Assembly: GCF_030209835.1 (NCBI RefSeq)
Contig: NZ_JARVRF010000032.1
Span: forward strand, 1 to 64,000
DNA length: 64,000 nt
From: Arthrobacter sp. efr-133-R2A-120
GTDB lineage: Bacteria; Actinomycetota; Actinomycetes; Actinomycetales; Micrococcaceae
Reading direction: 5' to 3'
The notes below the pieces were generated by a model. It did not search any database, was not told the DNA's origin, and worked only from the letters and a program-made list of their open reading frames with translations. Position numbers and translations under genes: made by a program. Shown here one piece after another: positions 1-7,994 of the stretch (position 1 is its first letter; every line of letters begins with the position of its first letter).

Positions 1-155
1 TCACCTACACGGCACCCTCCCCCGACGCCCGCTCACCTACACGGCACCCTCCCCCGACGCCCGCTCACCTACACGGCACCCTCCCCCAACGCCCGCTCAC
101 ATATATGGCCAGATGACAGAACGCTCGCTCAATAAAAAGTGAGCGAGCGTTCTGC
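1..155. repeat. Tandem 32-bp repeats ending in a hairpin
   Basis: Three almost identical 32-bp units begin at 1, 33 and 65. A fourth, diverged unit begins at 97. All share the junction GCTCAC. The array then inverts: 124-142 contains CGCTCA, a short A-rich loop and TGAGCG, giving a stem of about 14 bp around ATAAAAAG. The same core (GTGAGCGAG or its complement) with a 32-bp period recurs at 1169, 4371, 25713 and 36264. It lies just past the stop of the minus-strand VOC gene, so it may help end transcription. The array may continue beyond the left edge of the window. Confidence 0.85.
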
Positions 156-182
156 GTGGTGCTGTGAGTGCTTTTTAGCCAA

Positions 183-590
183 TCAGAGCTGGTATTCGGC
201 TTGGATACCCAAGCTTTCATGGACGCAGAGGACGTTGTTTTCCGTGTCCATGAACCAGGCGCAACGATCGGCGTCAGTAGTACAAATGTGGTGTTCGGTC
301 TTGAGATCGGGGAGGTCATAGTCCCGGAATTCGACGCCGCTCGCCTCCATTTCGTCGACTGTCCGCTCGATGTCACTGACTTCAAAGGAAAGGGCGGTGT
401 GCGATGAGTGCATGCCGTCCTTGATGGGCATCAACTGCAGCATGGGGCCGCCTTCGATGCCAAACAAATCATTCCCATCCCACGTCATGCCGCGATGAGG
501 AAGGCCGAGTTTCTCTGCGTAAAAGCTGCGGGCTCGGGCTATGTCATCGACGGGCAAGACGGTTGTGGCTGTCCTGAGTGCTAGGTTCAT
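183..590 (-). CDS. VOC (glyoxalase/bleomycin-resistance fold) family protein
   Basis: This 135-residue protein has the vicinal-oxygen-chelate layout. It begins with a beta strand followed by 'VDDIARARSFYAEKLGL', the usual first betaalpha element, then 'LSFEVSDIERTVDEME' and a C-terminal 'WFMDTENNVLCVHE' strand. Such single-domain proteins are metal-dependent lyases, dioxygenases or resistance proteins, and the substrate cannot be read from sequence. The ATG at 590 is preceded by a strong TAGGAGG ribosome site. The upstream neighbour, a GYD protein, is divergent. Family assignment is firm; function is unknown. Confidence 0.85.
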   Translation of the reverse strand: MNLALRTATTVLPVDDIARARSFYAEKLGLPHRGMTWDGNDLFGIEGGPMLQLMPIKDGMHSSHTALSFEVSDIERTVDEMEASGVEFRDYDLPDLKTEHHICTTDADRCAWFMDTENNVLCVHESLGIQAEYQL

Positions 591-800
591 TTCGCCACCT
601 CCTACGCAAAAAATCTTACGCCGGACGGGATCGGAAAGACCTTCTGGCCGAGCGTCCGCCTAGACCGTTGTCAGGGCGACAGCCTCGGCCTACTATGTGC
701 ACAGCCCCCTCGCAGGGGAACAACTCCGGGACCTTCCCTCAACGGGTGATGGGAGCACCTTAGGAGGCCCGAGTCCTGGACATCACGGGACGGGAAGACA

Positions 801-1121
801 ATGACCAAATATCTATTCGAAGCAAACTACGTAGGCGACGGAATCAAGGGGCTGTTGCGCGAGGGTGGCACCAAGCGCCGCGATGCTGTGGTCGATGCAC
901 TCAAATCCGTAGACGGATCGCTCGAGAGTTTCTACTACGCTTTCGGGGAGACCGACGTCGTCGGAGTCTTCGAGATCCCGGACGCGGCTAGCGCCGCCGC
1001 CCTCTCACTCATGATCAATGCGACAGGCGCTGTGCGCCTGCATTTGAAGCCGCTCATGACGGTTGAGGATCTCGACGAAGCTGCCAAGAAGACCCCGACA
1101 TACCGCGCCCCCGGGCAATAA
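801..1121 (+). CDS. GYD domain-containing protein
   Basis: The 106-residue protein matches the small GYD family in length and layout. It starts 'MTKYLFEANYVGDGIKGLL', followed by a helix and 'VDGSLESFYYAFGETDVVGVFEIPD', the segment that usually carries the GxxDxxxxxE-like core. It ends after a short ferredoxin-like repeat. Members are small cytosolic proteins of unknown role. The ATG at 801 follows the purine-rich CGGGAAGAC. It is monocistronic, with a strong terminator hairpin directly after it and convergent paaZ beyond. Confidence 0.8.
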   Translation: MTKYLFEANYVGDGIKGLLREGGTKRRDAVVDALKSVDGSLESFYYAFGETDVVGVFEIPDAASAAALSLMINATGAVRLHLKPLMTVEDLDEAAKKTPTYRAPGQ

Positions 1122-1136
1122 AACGACCATCGGTCC

Positions 1137-1166
1137 GGAACGCTCCCCGGTTATGGGGAGCGTTCC
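1137..1166 (+). terminator. Hairpin terminator of the GYD gene
   Basis: A perfect 12-bp inverted repeat, GGAACGCTCCCC and GGGGAGCGTTCC, with a 6-nt loop sits 16 bp after the stop at 1121. There is no T-run, as is common for actinobacterial hairpins. It merges into the 32-bp repeat array at 1169. Confidence 0.75.
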
Positions 1167-1168
1167 GC

Positions 1169-1245
1169 GTGAGCGAGCGTCCGGCCAAACACCCACACAA
1201 GTGAGCGAGCGTCCGGCCAAACACCCACACAAGTGAGCGAGCGTC
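1169..1245. repeat. 32-bp GTGAGCGAG-type tandem repeat
   Basis: Two identical 32-bp units start with GTGAGCGAGCGTCC at 1169 and 1201. A partial third starts at 1233. The core is the reverse complement of the unit at 1-128. The array fills the gap between the convergent 3' ends of the GYD gene and paaZ. Confidence 0.85.
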
Positions 1246-1256
1246 GGTAGGGGAGG

Positions 1257-3359
1257 CTATTTTTCCACGAGGGTCAGGACGTCGTAGGTGGCTACGATTT
1301 CGTCGTTCTGGTTCGTCAGCACGGCGTCCCAGGCTACTTCGCCGTATTCGTCGGTCTCGCGCGGGGTGATCTTCTTGGCCGTAAGCGTGACGCGGATCGA
1401 ATCCCCCGCGGCCACGGGAGTGATGAAGCGCAGGTTCTCCAGGCCGTAGTTGGCCAGGACGGGGCCCGGGGCGGGCTCCACGAACAACCCCGCGGCCCAG
1501 CTGAGCAGGAGGTACCCGTGCGCCACGATTCCCGGGAAGAAGGGGTTGGCTTCGGCTGCTTCCTGGTTGGTGTGGGCGTAAAAGGTGTCGCCGGTGGAGT
1601 TGGCGAAGGCCGTGATGTCGTCCAGGGTGACCTGTCGCAGTTCGGAGCGAACGGCGTCGCCGATCCGCAGGGTAGCAAGCGACTTCCGGAACGGGTGCGT
1701 TCCTTCCGTCTCCACCGTGAAGTTGCGGTCCGCGCCGGTGTGCCAAACGCCGGTCACAGCAGTGAGCATGTTCGGCGAGCCCTGGATGGCGGTACGCTGC
1801 ATGTGGTGCATGACGGAACGGATACCACCGAGTTCCTCGCCACCACCGGCCCGGCCCGGCCCACCGTGAACCAGGTGCGGGACGGGCGAACCATGCCCGG
1901 TTGACGAGCGGGCGTCCTCGCGGTTGAGCATCAGGACACGGCCGTGGTGCGCCGCGATTCCGGTCACCAATTCGCGGGCAACTGCAGGATCGTTGGTGCA
2001 GACGGAGGCCACCAGGGAGCCGCCACCGCGGGCGGCAAGGCGGACGGCGTCGTCAAGGTCCGCATACCCGATCACGGACGACACCGGACCGAACGCTTCG
2101 AGTGAGTGGACAGCTTCAGAGTCCACGTCAGCCCAGCTCAGGACGACCGGCGACATGAACGCGCCGCCCTCCACGACACCAACGGTGCCGTCGAGCGAGG
2201 TGACCGACGGCGAATCGAGCGTCCCGTACGCAAGCTCGCCACCGGCGTCGAGCATTGACTGCACCGCGGCGCGAACGTCGGCGAGCTGCTCGAGGGACGC
2301 AAGGGCGCCCATCGTGACGCCCTCAGCGCGGGGGTCGCCGACCACGACCCGCTCGTCCACGCGCGCGCCGATGGCGGAGACGACGTCGGACACCAGGGCC
2401 TGGGGCACGATAGTGCGGCGGATCGAGGTGCACTTCTGGCCGGCCTTGACGGTCATTTCGGTGACGACCGACTTAATGAAAGCGTCGAACTCAGGGGTGC
2501 CGGGCACGGCGTCGGGTCCGAGGATGGCGGCGTTGAGCGAGTCGGTTTCGGAGGTGAAGCGGACGCCGCCCTGGACCACGTTGACGTGGGACTTCAGCGA
2601 GTTGGCGGTGGAGGCGGAGCCGGTGAAGGCGAGAATGTCGCGGTAGTCGAGGTGGTCCAGCAGGGTGCGGGCGGATCCCGAGATGAGCTGCAGCGAGCCT
2701 TCCGGCAGAATGCCCGACTCAACGATTGCCTTGACCACGACGGCGGCAACGTAACCGGTGGGGGTGGCCGGCTTGACGATGGTGGGGACACCGGCGATGA
2801 ATGCAGGCGCGAACTTCTCGAGCATGCCCCACACGGGGAAGTTGAAGGCGTTGATCTGAGCCGCGATGCCCGGGATGCGGGTGTAGATATGTTCGCCGGC
2901 GAAGGAACCGTCCCTGGACAGGACTTCCATGGGACCGTCCACCACAACCTGCGAGTTCGGCAATTCGCGGCGGCCCTTGGAACCGAAGGTGAAGAGCACG
3001 CCGATGCCGCCGTCGATGTCCACCATCGAGTCGATCTTGGTGGCGCCGGTCTTGAAGGAGGAAGTGTAGAACTCCTCGCGGCGGCCGTTGAGGTACTGGG
3101 CCAGTTCCTTGAGCTTGAGGGCGCGCTGGTGGAAGGTGAGCTTGCCGAGCTCGCGCTGGCCCACCGTGCGGCCGTAGTTCACGACGCCGGCAAGGTCCAG
3201 TCCGTCGGTGTTGACCGTTGCGAGGATCTCGCCTGTGCTGGCGTCACGGACAGGCACGCCCGCGGAGGCGTCGGCGCTGGGGGTCCACCACTCGCCCTGG
3301 ACGAAACTGGGCACGGTTTCAACGGTTGTGGCTTCCGGAGCGACTGCGGTACTGGTCAT
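1257..3359 (-). CDS. paaZ: Bifunctional oxepin-CoA hydrolase / 3-oxo-5,6-dehydrosuberyl-CoA semialdehyde dehydrogenase
   Basis: PaaZ opens the oxepin ring in aerobic phenylacetyl-CoA breakdown and oxidises the aldehyde formed. Of 700 residues, about 1-520 form an aldehyde dehydrogenase. It shows 'FNFPVWGMLEKFAPA', the catalytic Glu in 'FTSETDSLN' and the catalytic Cys in 'KAGQKCTSIRR'. The C-terminal part is a MaoC-type hydratase with the Asp/His pair in 'GDTFYAH' and 'FPGIVAHGYLL'. The frame is open further upstream, but ATG 3359 has a GGAAGGA site, and the longer reading would run through the promoter. A TetR-type palindrome lies 54 bp upstream. No other ring-oxidation paa genes are nearby. 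Confidence 0.95.
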   Translation of the reverse strand: MTSTAVAPEATTVETVPSFVQGEWWTPSADASAGVPVRDASTGEILATVNTDGLDLAGVVNYGRTVGQRELGKLTFHQRALKLKELAQYLNGRREEFYTSSFKTGATKIDSMVDIDGGIGVLFTFGSKGRRELPNSQVVVDGPMEVLSRDGSFAGEHIYTRIPGIAAQINAFNFPVWGMLEKFAPAFIAGVPTIVKPATPTGYVAAVVVKAIVESGILPEGSLQLISGSARTLLDHLDYRDILAFTGSASTANSLKSHVNVVQGGVRFTSETDSLNAAILGPDAVPGTPEFDAFIKSVVTEMTVKAGQKCTSIRRTIVPQALVSDVVSAIGARVDERVVVGDPRAEGVTMGALASLEQLADVRAAVQSMLDAGGELAYGTLDSPSVTSLDGTVGVVEGGAFMSPVVLSWADVDSEAVHSLEAFGPVSSVIGYADLDDAVRLAARGGGSLVASVCTNDPAVARELVTGIAAHHGRVLMLNREDARSSTGHGSPVPHLVHGGPGRAGGGEELGGIRSVMHHMQRTAIQGSPNMLTAVTGVWHTGADRNFTVETEGTHPFRKSLATLRIGDAVRSELRQVTLDDITAFANSTGDTFYAHTNQEAAEANPFFPGIVAHGYLLLSWAAGLFVEPAPGPVLANYGLENLRFITPVAAGDSIRVTLTAKKITPRETDEYGEVAWDAVLTNQNDEIVATYDVLTLVEK

Positions 3360-3412
3360 CGTCGACGGGTCCTTCCAAGGCACGGGCACGATATGGACTG
3401 AACGGCCGCAAA

Positions 3413-3434
3413 TTACTGACCGGCCGTTCGGTAA
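3413..3434. promoter_or_regulatory. Palindromic operator of PaaR/TetR type upstream of paaZ
   Basis: An imperfect 22-bp palindrome runs from TTACTGACCGG to CCGTTCGGTAA. On the minus strand it adjoins a possible -10 (TATATT). The half-site CGAACGG/CCGTTCG recurs before the thiolase gene at 17477. TetR-family PaaR repressors of phenylacetate genes are known to bind ACCG-N-CGGT type sites, so this is inferred to be the same regulon. The repressor gene is not in the window. Confidence 0.65.
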
Positions 3435-3495
3435 TATAGACAGAATACATGAGAGCCCCGATCTGCACACTAGATGGCGCTTGGAGCTGCGCCCT

Positions 3496-3581
3496 TCCTG
3501 ACCTTCTTTGACGTGTCCTAGCGCCCGAAAGTTACGACTCGCCGTGTCGTAAGCGCTTTCCGAGTTCAAAGAAGGTCACGA
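3496..3581. terminator. Nested inverted repeat downstream of the phosphatase gene
   Basis: The outer arms are TGACCTTCTTTGA (3499-3511) and TCAAAGAAGGTCA (3566-3578). Inside is a second hairpin, TTACGAC (3532-3538) with GTCGTAA (3546-3552). It lies between the stop of the minus-strand phosphatase at 3616 and the paaZ promoter, so a terminator or insulator role is likely. The same outer arms around a different inner hairpin occur at 26691-26777. Confidence 0.55.
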
Positions 3582-3615
3582 CGGCGCGTGGTCGTCCCTG
3601 TTTCTGCCGTACCTT

Positions 3616-4341
3616 CTACCGCGCCGGAGCGTTGAGCTTCGCGCGGATGGCTGCGATTTCGGCCTCGGAGACCCCGTTCGCTCCCAGGAAGGCAAGCGTG
3701 TCCAGGGAGTGCGCGAATTCCAAGAGGCTCACGCTGCGTTCGGCCAGCATGGCCTCCAGTGCGTCTTCCTCGAGAAAGGGATCGTGGGCGTGCGGGGCGC
3801 GATGGTGGCGATGGCGCTCATTGATTCCTCGCATTCCCTGCTGGTAACCCCGAACGATTTCCTCGTCGTTGGCTCCTGCCAGGTTCTGCAGCATCACGGC
3901 GATGATCCCACTACGGTCGCGCCCGGCCGCGCAGTGCACCACCACCCCGCCGGGTGCCGCGGCGATGGCTTTGAAAACCGCGGCGAGCTTGTCCGGGAAG
4001 AGCCGCACATAGTCGGCGTAGTGTGCAGGGTCCTTCAGGTACGGCCCAAAGCGCGCGGTGAACTCTTTGTCATCCGGGTCCTCAGTGGGGCAATGGACGA
4101 TGTCGAAGCGTGAAGTCGCCTCCGCGGAAACCTCGGGATCGACCTCCCTCGGCTGCTGCTCGCGAAGGGTCCGCAAGTCGATCACGGTGCGGATGCCGGC
4201 GTCGTACATTTGCCGCCAGCCGGCGTCGGTGAGCCATTCCCGCCGACCCATCCGATACACGCCCCCGGCGATGTGCCAGGCGTTCACCGCACCGTCCCAA
4301 TGGACGCCCCGCTGCTTGGCGGCGGTTGAGATCCCATCCAT
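3616..4341 (-). CDS. Tyrosine-protein phosphatase (PtpB/DSP-like)
   Basis: The 241-residue cytosolic protein carries the protein tyrosine phosphatase P-loop 'VVHCAAGRDRSG' (CX5R) near residue 140. An upstream 'TVIDLRT' strand resembles the start of the Y_phosphatase3 family, which includes mycobacterial PtpB. These enzymes dephosphorylate phosphotyrosine and sometimes phosphoinositides. The C-terminal part has the helical segment typical of the family. The start at ATG 4341 gives 'MDGISTAAKQRG'. It is divergent from the LacI regulator across a repeat, with no clear partner gene. The substrate is unknown. Confidence 0.85.
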   Translation of the reverse strand: MDGISTAAKQRGVHWDGAVNAWHIAGGVYRMGRREWLTDAGWRQMYDAGIRTVIDLRTLREQQPREVDPEVSAEATSRFDIVHCPTEDPDDKEFTARFGPYLKDPAHYADYVRLFPDKLAAVFKAIAAAPGGVVVHCAAGRDRSGIIAVMLQNLAGANDEEIVRGYQQGMRGINERHRHHRAPHAHDPFLEEDALEAMLAERSVSLLEFAHSLDTLAFLGANGVSEAEIAAIRAKLNAPAR

Positions 4342-4370
4342 ACCGGACAGCTAACCACACGGCGCCATAT

Positions 4371-4412
4371 GTGAGCGAGGGATTCCGAGAAGGCCCAGAT
4401 ATGTGAGCGAGG
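4371..4412. repeat. Two GTGAGCGAGGG repeat cores 32 bp apart
   Basis: GTGAGCGAGG starts at 4371 and again at 4403, both preceded by ATAT. This is the only copy of the 32-bp family in a divergent 5'-5' gap rather than at a gene end. Confidence 0.75.
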
Positions 4413-4474
4413 GTTGGGAAGAAAGACGGGAGTTGGGTCTTGCGTGCTTTACGTGACCCATGTCATACTTTTCT

Positions 4475-4514
4475 TCGATACGCATCGACGATGCGTATCG
4501 ACGATACGTATCGA
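4475..4514. promoter_or_regulatory. Three overlapping LacI-type operators
   Basis: Three copies of a 14-bp semi-palindrome, TCGATACGCATCGA, ACGATGCGTATCGA and ACGATACGTATCGA, start at 4475, 4488 and 4501. The spacing is exactly 13 bp, so neighbours share one base. An exact copy of the first lies at 5653 before the binding-protein gene. The layout points to autoregulation by the LacI protein encoded at 4574. Confidence 0.8.
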
Positions 4515-4573
4515 CGACACACAGAACCACACATCAGATCAAGACCACTGGACCCGGCAAGGAGGCCTGGATC

Positions 4574-5587
4574 GTGCCCACTAGCAAGGATGTCGCCCAG
4601 GCTGCCGGCGTAGCCCAAAGCACCGTTTCGTATGTGCTCAGCGGCAAGCGGCCCATTTCCGAGAAGACCCGGAAAAAGGTCGAGGCCGCCATAGAGCAGT
4701 TGACATACCAGCCCAATGCAGGCGCCAGGGCCTTGGCAAGCCGCAAAACCCGGGTCATCGGCCTAGTTATTCCGTTCATCCCGGAGCTGGAAATGGGATC
4801 GATCATGGAATTCGTCTCGGTCATTGCCAGCACCGCCCGGCAATTCGACCACGACATTCTCCTCGTCACCGACGACGAAGGGGCCGCCGGACTGCGCCGC
4901 GTCGTCGGGCAGCAAATCTGCGACGGCCTGATCCTCATGCAGGTTGAGGACGAGGACGAGCGCCTCCCTGTGGCCCGCAGCCTGCACGTCCCCGTGGTGC
5001 TCATCGGTATCCCCCGCGATCCGTCCGGGCTGGTCTGCATCGACGCCGACTTCGAAATGGCCGGGGAGCACTGCGTCCGGGATCTTGCGGCCGCAGGCCA
5101 CTCTGTAATTTCCGTCATTGATTGGCAGCCCGCCGTGATGGACCGGCATGTGAACTACGTCGACCGGTTCTTGCACGGCACGGATGTCGCGGCCAAAGCC
5201 CTAGGCGTAACCGTGCTCCATCTTCCCGGCGGGACGGACCGCGCCACCATTTCCGAATCGGTGGACAAGGCCCTCGCCAGCACCACCGGCAACCCTGCCT
5301 TCATCGTGCCGGATCGCACCATCCAGGACATTCTGCGCCGCGACTTGAGCGGTCGTGGCCTGACCCTGGGACTGGACGTTTCAGTAATCGGCAGCGCCTC
5401 CCCCACGCTTGCCGAGCTCCAACCCATTCCGCTTTCCACCATCGATCTGCGCCCGGCGGAAGTATCTCGCCGGGCCGTCAAAATCATGTGCCAGCTCCTC
5501 GAATCCGACTCCCAGGGACCACACGAATCCCTGGAGTTGGTGCCCACGGTCATCACGCACCGTTCCAGCACGCTCCGCCCACAGTGA
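4574..5587 (+). CDS. LacI family transcriptional regulator of the sugar ABC operon
   Basis: The 337-residue repressor has an N-terminal HTH, 'TSKDVAQAAGVAQSTVSYVLSG', with the hinge helix 'QPNAGARALASRKT'. A periplasmic-binding-like sensor domain follows. The reading frame is open back to 4460, but that would encode the operators. GTG 4574, with AAGGAGG about 9 nt before it, gives the normal LacI start a few residues before the HTH. It lies upstream of and parallel to the ABC operon, whose promoter carries the same operator. It is therefore inferred to repress both, with the transported sugar or a derivative as inducer. Confidence 0.92.
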   Translation: MPTSKDVAQAAGVAQSTVSYVLSGKRPISEKTRKKVEAAIEQLTYQPNAGARALASRKTRVIGLVIPFIPELEMGSIMEFVSVIASTARQFDHDILLVTDDEGAAGLRRVVGQQICDGLILMQVEDEDERLPVARSLHVPVVLIGIPRDPSGLVCIDADFEMAGEHCVRDLAAAGHSVISVIDWQPAVMDRHVNYVDRFLHGTDVAAKALGVTVLHLPGGTDRATISESVDKALASTTGNPAFIVPDRTIQDILRRDLSGRGLTLGLDVSVIGSASPTLAELQPIPLSTIDLRPAEVSRRAVKIMCQLLESDSQGPHESLELVPTVITHRSSTLRPQ

Positions 5588-5652
5588 ATCGCCACCCCTG
5601 ATCCACCGGGCCTGCTCCTTCGTTTCACGACCCCCCTTTCGTTTCACCATCG

Positions 5653-5666
5653 TCGATACGCATCGA
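5653..5666. promoter_or_regulatory. LacI operator of the ABC transporter operon
   Basis: TCGATACGCATCGA is an exact copy of the first operator before the repressor gene. It lies about 65 bp before the binding-protein ATG. A degenerate second copy (TCGATAATTCGATT) begins at 5663. Confidence 0.8.
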
Positions 5667-5730
5667 TAATTCGATTCGCTTCCCCTCAACAAACGCACCA
5701 TTCCCTTTCCCACCAACAAAGGAACAGACA

Positions 5731-6966
5731 ATGAAGTCAGCTATCAGGACACGCCGCCCGCTCGCCCTGGCCGTGGCAGCCTTGGTCGGACTCCCGCTCG
5801 CCATCACGGGCTGCGGTACCACTTCCTCCGCCTCCTCCACGGATGCCGTGAAGGAAATCTCCGTGATGGATTACTACAACAATGAGCCGGACAAGTCCTT
5901 CATCGGCGACGCCCTGACGGCTTGCGGCATCAAGGCCGGCGTGACGATCAAGCGCGAGACCGTGCCGGGCAAGTCGTTGGTCTCCAAGGTGCTCCAGCAG
6001 TCCTCTTCGAAGACGCTGCCGGATGTACTCATGCTCGACAACCCGGATCTGCAACAGATTGCCGCCACCGGAGCGCTCGCTCCGCTGTCCGATTTCAACA
6101 TCAGCACCACCGATTTCGCGCCCGGCGTCCTGAGCGCCGGCACCTACAAGGACAAGGTGTACGGGCTCGCCCCCACCGTGAACACGATCGCGCTCTTCTA
6201 CAACAAGGACATTCTGGCCAAGGCCGGAGTCACCCCGCCCACCACCTGGGATGAGCTGAAGACTGCGGCCACCAAGCTCACGTCGGGCGAGCAGTATGGC
6301 CTGGCTTTCAACGCCAACCCCACCTATGAGGGCACGTGGCAGTTCCTCCCTGTCATGTGGTCCAACGGTGGCGACGAGAAGAACATCGACACCCCCGAGA
6401 CCGCCCAGGCCCTCCAGCTCTGGACGGACCTCGTCAAGGACGGGTCCGTGTCCTCTTCAGCCCTGAACTGGACACAAGCAGACGTCAAGGACCAGTTCAT
6501 GGCAGGCAAGGCAGCCATGATGGTCAACGGCCCCTGGCAGATTCCGGCGCTCGATAAGAACGCCGCGCTGCACTACGGCGTCGTAAAGATTCCGGTCCGT
6601 GACGCCAGCCAGACAGCCGTCGCCCCGCTTGGCGGCGAAGTGTGGACCGTTCCGCAGACAGGCAACAAAGCCCGCCAGGCCAAGGCCGCGGAAGTGGTGG
6701 CCTGCATGAACAGCGACGAAAACCAGCTGGCCTTGGCCAAGGTTCGCAACACCATCCCCTCCAAGACTTCGCTGGCCGCGAAGTTCGCCGCCGACAACCC
6801 CAAGCTCTCCACCTTCACCGATCTCATCAAGACCGCCCGTGCCCGCACCGGCGAACTCGGAGAAGGATGGCCGGCACAAGCGACCAAAATCTACACCGCT
6901 ATCCAGACCGCACTGACGGGCAAGGCCTCCCCGGCCGACGCCCTCAAGCAAGCCCAAGGACAGTAA
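5731..6966 (+). CDS. Extracellular sugar-binding lipoprotein of an ABC transporter
   Basis: The 411-residue protein captures substrate outside the membrane for the permeases that follow. It begins with a type II signal peptide ending in the lipobox 'LAITGC' (Cys about residue 28). A family-1 solute-binding fold follows with 'GLAPTVNTIALFYNKDIL', 'PPTTWDELKTAATKL' and 'GKAAMMVNGPWQIP', all typical of carbohydrate-binding proteins. An AAAGGAA site precedes ATG 5731. No ATPase gene is present, so the transporter probably uses a shared MsiK-like ATPase encoded elsewhere. Confidence 0.93.
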   Translation: MKSAIRTRRPLALAVAALVGLPLAITGCGTTSSASSTDAVKEISVMDYYNNEPDKSFIGDALTACGIKAGVTIKRETVPGKSLVSKVLQQSSSKTLPDVLMLDNPDLQQIAATGALAPLSDFNISTTDFAPGVLSAGTYKDKVYGLAPTVNTIALFYNKDILAKAGVTPPTTWDELKTAATKLTSGEQYGLAFNANPTYEGTWQFLPVMWSNGGDEKNIDTPETAQALQLWTDLVKDGSVSSSALNWTQADVKDQFMAGKAAMMVNGPWQIPALDKNAALHYGVVKIPVRDASQTAVAPLGGEVWTVPQTGNKARQAKAAEVVACMNSDENQLALAKVRNTIPSKTSLAAKFAADNPKLSTFTDLIKTARARTGELGEGWPAQATKIYTAIQTALTGKASPADALKQAQGQ

Positions 6967-6976
6967 GCGGCTGGAC

Positions 6977-7987
6977 ATGTCCCTCACAACAGATTCGTCG
7001 CAAGCCAACCAGCAGGCCAGGTCGCGCGCCAACCAGCGGGCCAAACCCGGGTCAGACAGCGTCCGTGCCCGGGAGGAAAGCCCGTCCCCCCGCCGGCGCA
7101 GCCGCAAACGCCGCGAGCGTCTCTTCCAATGGCTGTTCCTGGTTCCTGCCGTGATCTACATGGCGCTGTTCTTCGGCTACCCCGTGGTCAAGAACATCGT
7201 GATGAGCTTCCAGGACTACACCACGGCCACGTTCTTCACGGGCGAGGCCCCCTGGGTGGGGTTGGCGAACTACGCGAAGGTGCTGTCGTCGTCGTTGTTT
7301 TCAACGTCTTTGGTGAACACCGCGCTGTTCACGCTGGGATCCATCCTGGGGCAGTTCGTGATCGGGCTGGCGCTGGCGATCTTCTTCCAGCGCAAGTTCC
7401 CGCTCAACGGAATCCTGCGTTCGTTGCTCCTGCTCCCCTGGTTGCTTCCGCTCATCGTGTCCAGCGCGGTGTGGAGATGGATCCTGGACAAGGACAGCGG
7501 AGCGTTGAACCGCTTCCTCGGCGAATTGCACATCGTGAACACGGGCGTTCCATGGCTCACCAGCACCTCGCTGGCGCTGATCGCGGTAGTTGGCGTGAAC
7601 ATCTGGATCGGCATCCCGTTCAACCTGACCATCCTCTACGGCGGCCTCCAAGAAATCCCGGATGAGCTCTATGAAGCCGGTTCCCTAGATGGCGCCACCG
7701 GCTGGAAGGCGTTCCGGCACATCACCTGGCCGATGCTGCGTCCGGTGGTGAGCGTGGTCCTGGTGCTCGGCGTCGTCTACACCCTGAAGGTGCTGGACAT
7801 CATCCTGGGCCTGACCAACGGTGGCCCGGCGAATTCGACCCAGACCATCGCCACGCAGTCCTACGATCTGTCCTTCCACGAGTTCAAATTCGGCGAGGGC
7901 GCCGCGCTGGGAAACGTCCTGGTGGTCATTTCCCTCGTCTTCGCTGTCCTGTACTTGCGGGCCAGCCGGCGGTCCGTCGATGAGTGA
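6977..7987 (+). CDS. Carbohydrate ABC transporter permease (MalF-like)
   Basis: This is one of the two membrane subunits of the sugar importer, 336 residues long. A hydrophilic Gln/Arg-rich N-terminus of about 45 residues is followed by six predicted membrane segments. The ATPase-contacting EAA loop reads 'ELYEAGSLDGATGWKAFRHITWP'-like, with the conserved EAxxxDGA...F..ITxP pattern. It starts 10 bp after the binding-protein stop. It overlaps or nearly abuts the second permease gene, so the three are co-translated. Confidence 0.93.
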   Translation: MSLTTDSSQANQQARSRANQRAKPGSDSVRAREESPSPRRRSRKRRERLFQWLFLVPAVIYMALFFGYPVVKNIVMSFQDYTTATFFTGEAPWVGLANYAKVLSSSLFSTSLVNTALFTLGSILGQFVIGLALAIFFQRKFPLNGILRSLLLLPWLLPLIVSSAVWRWILDKDSGALNRFLGELHIVNTGVPWLTSTSLALIAVVGVNIWIGIPFNLTILYGGLQEIPDELYEAGSLDGATGWKAFRHITWPMLRPVVSVVLVLGVVYTLKVLDIILGLTNGGPANSTQTIATQSYDLSFHEFKFGEGAALGNVLVVISLVFAVLYLRASRRSVDE

Positions 7988-7994
7988 GGAAACC

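Noticed and set aside
4460..4573. ATG at 4460 as start of the LacI regulator
   Set aside because: It would translate the three operators and add 38 non-conserved residues. GTG 4574 has an AAGGAGG site and the family-typical N-terminus.
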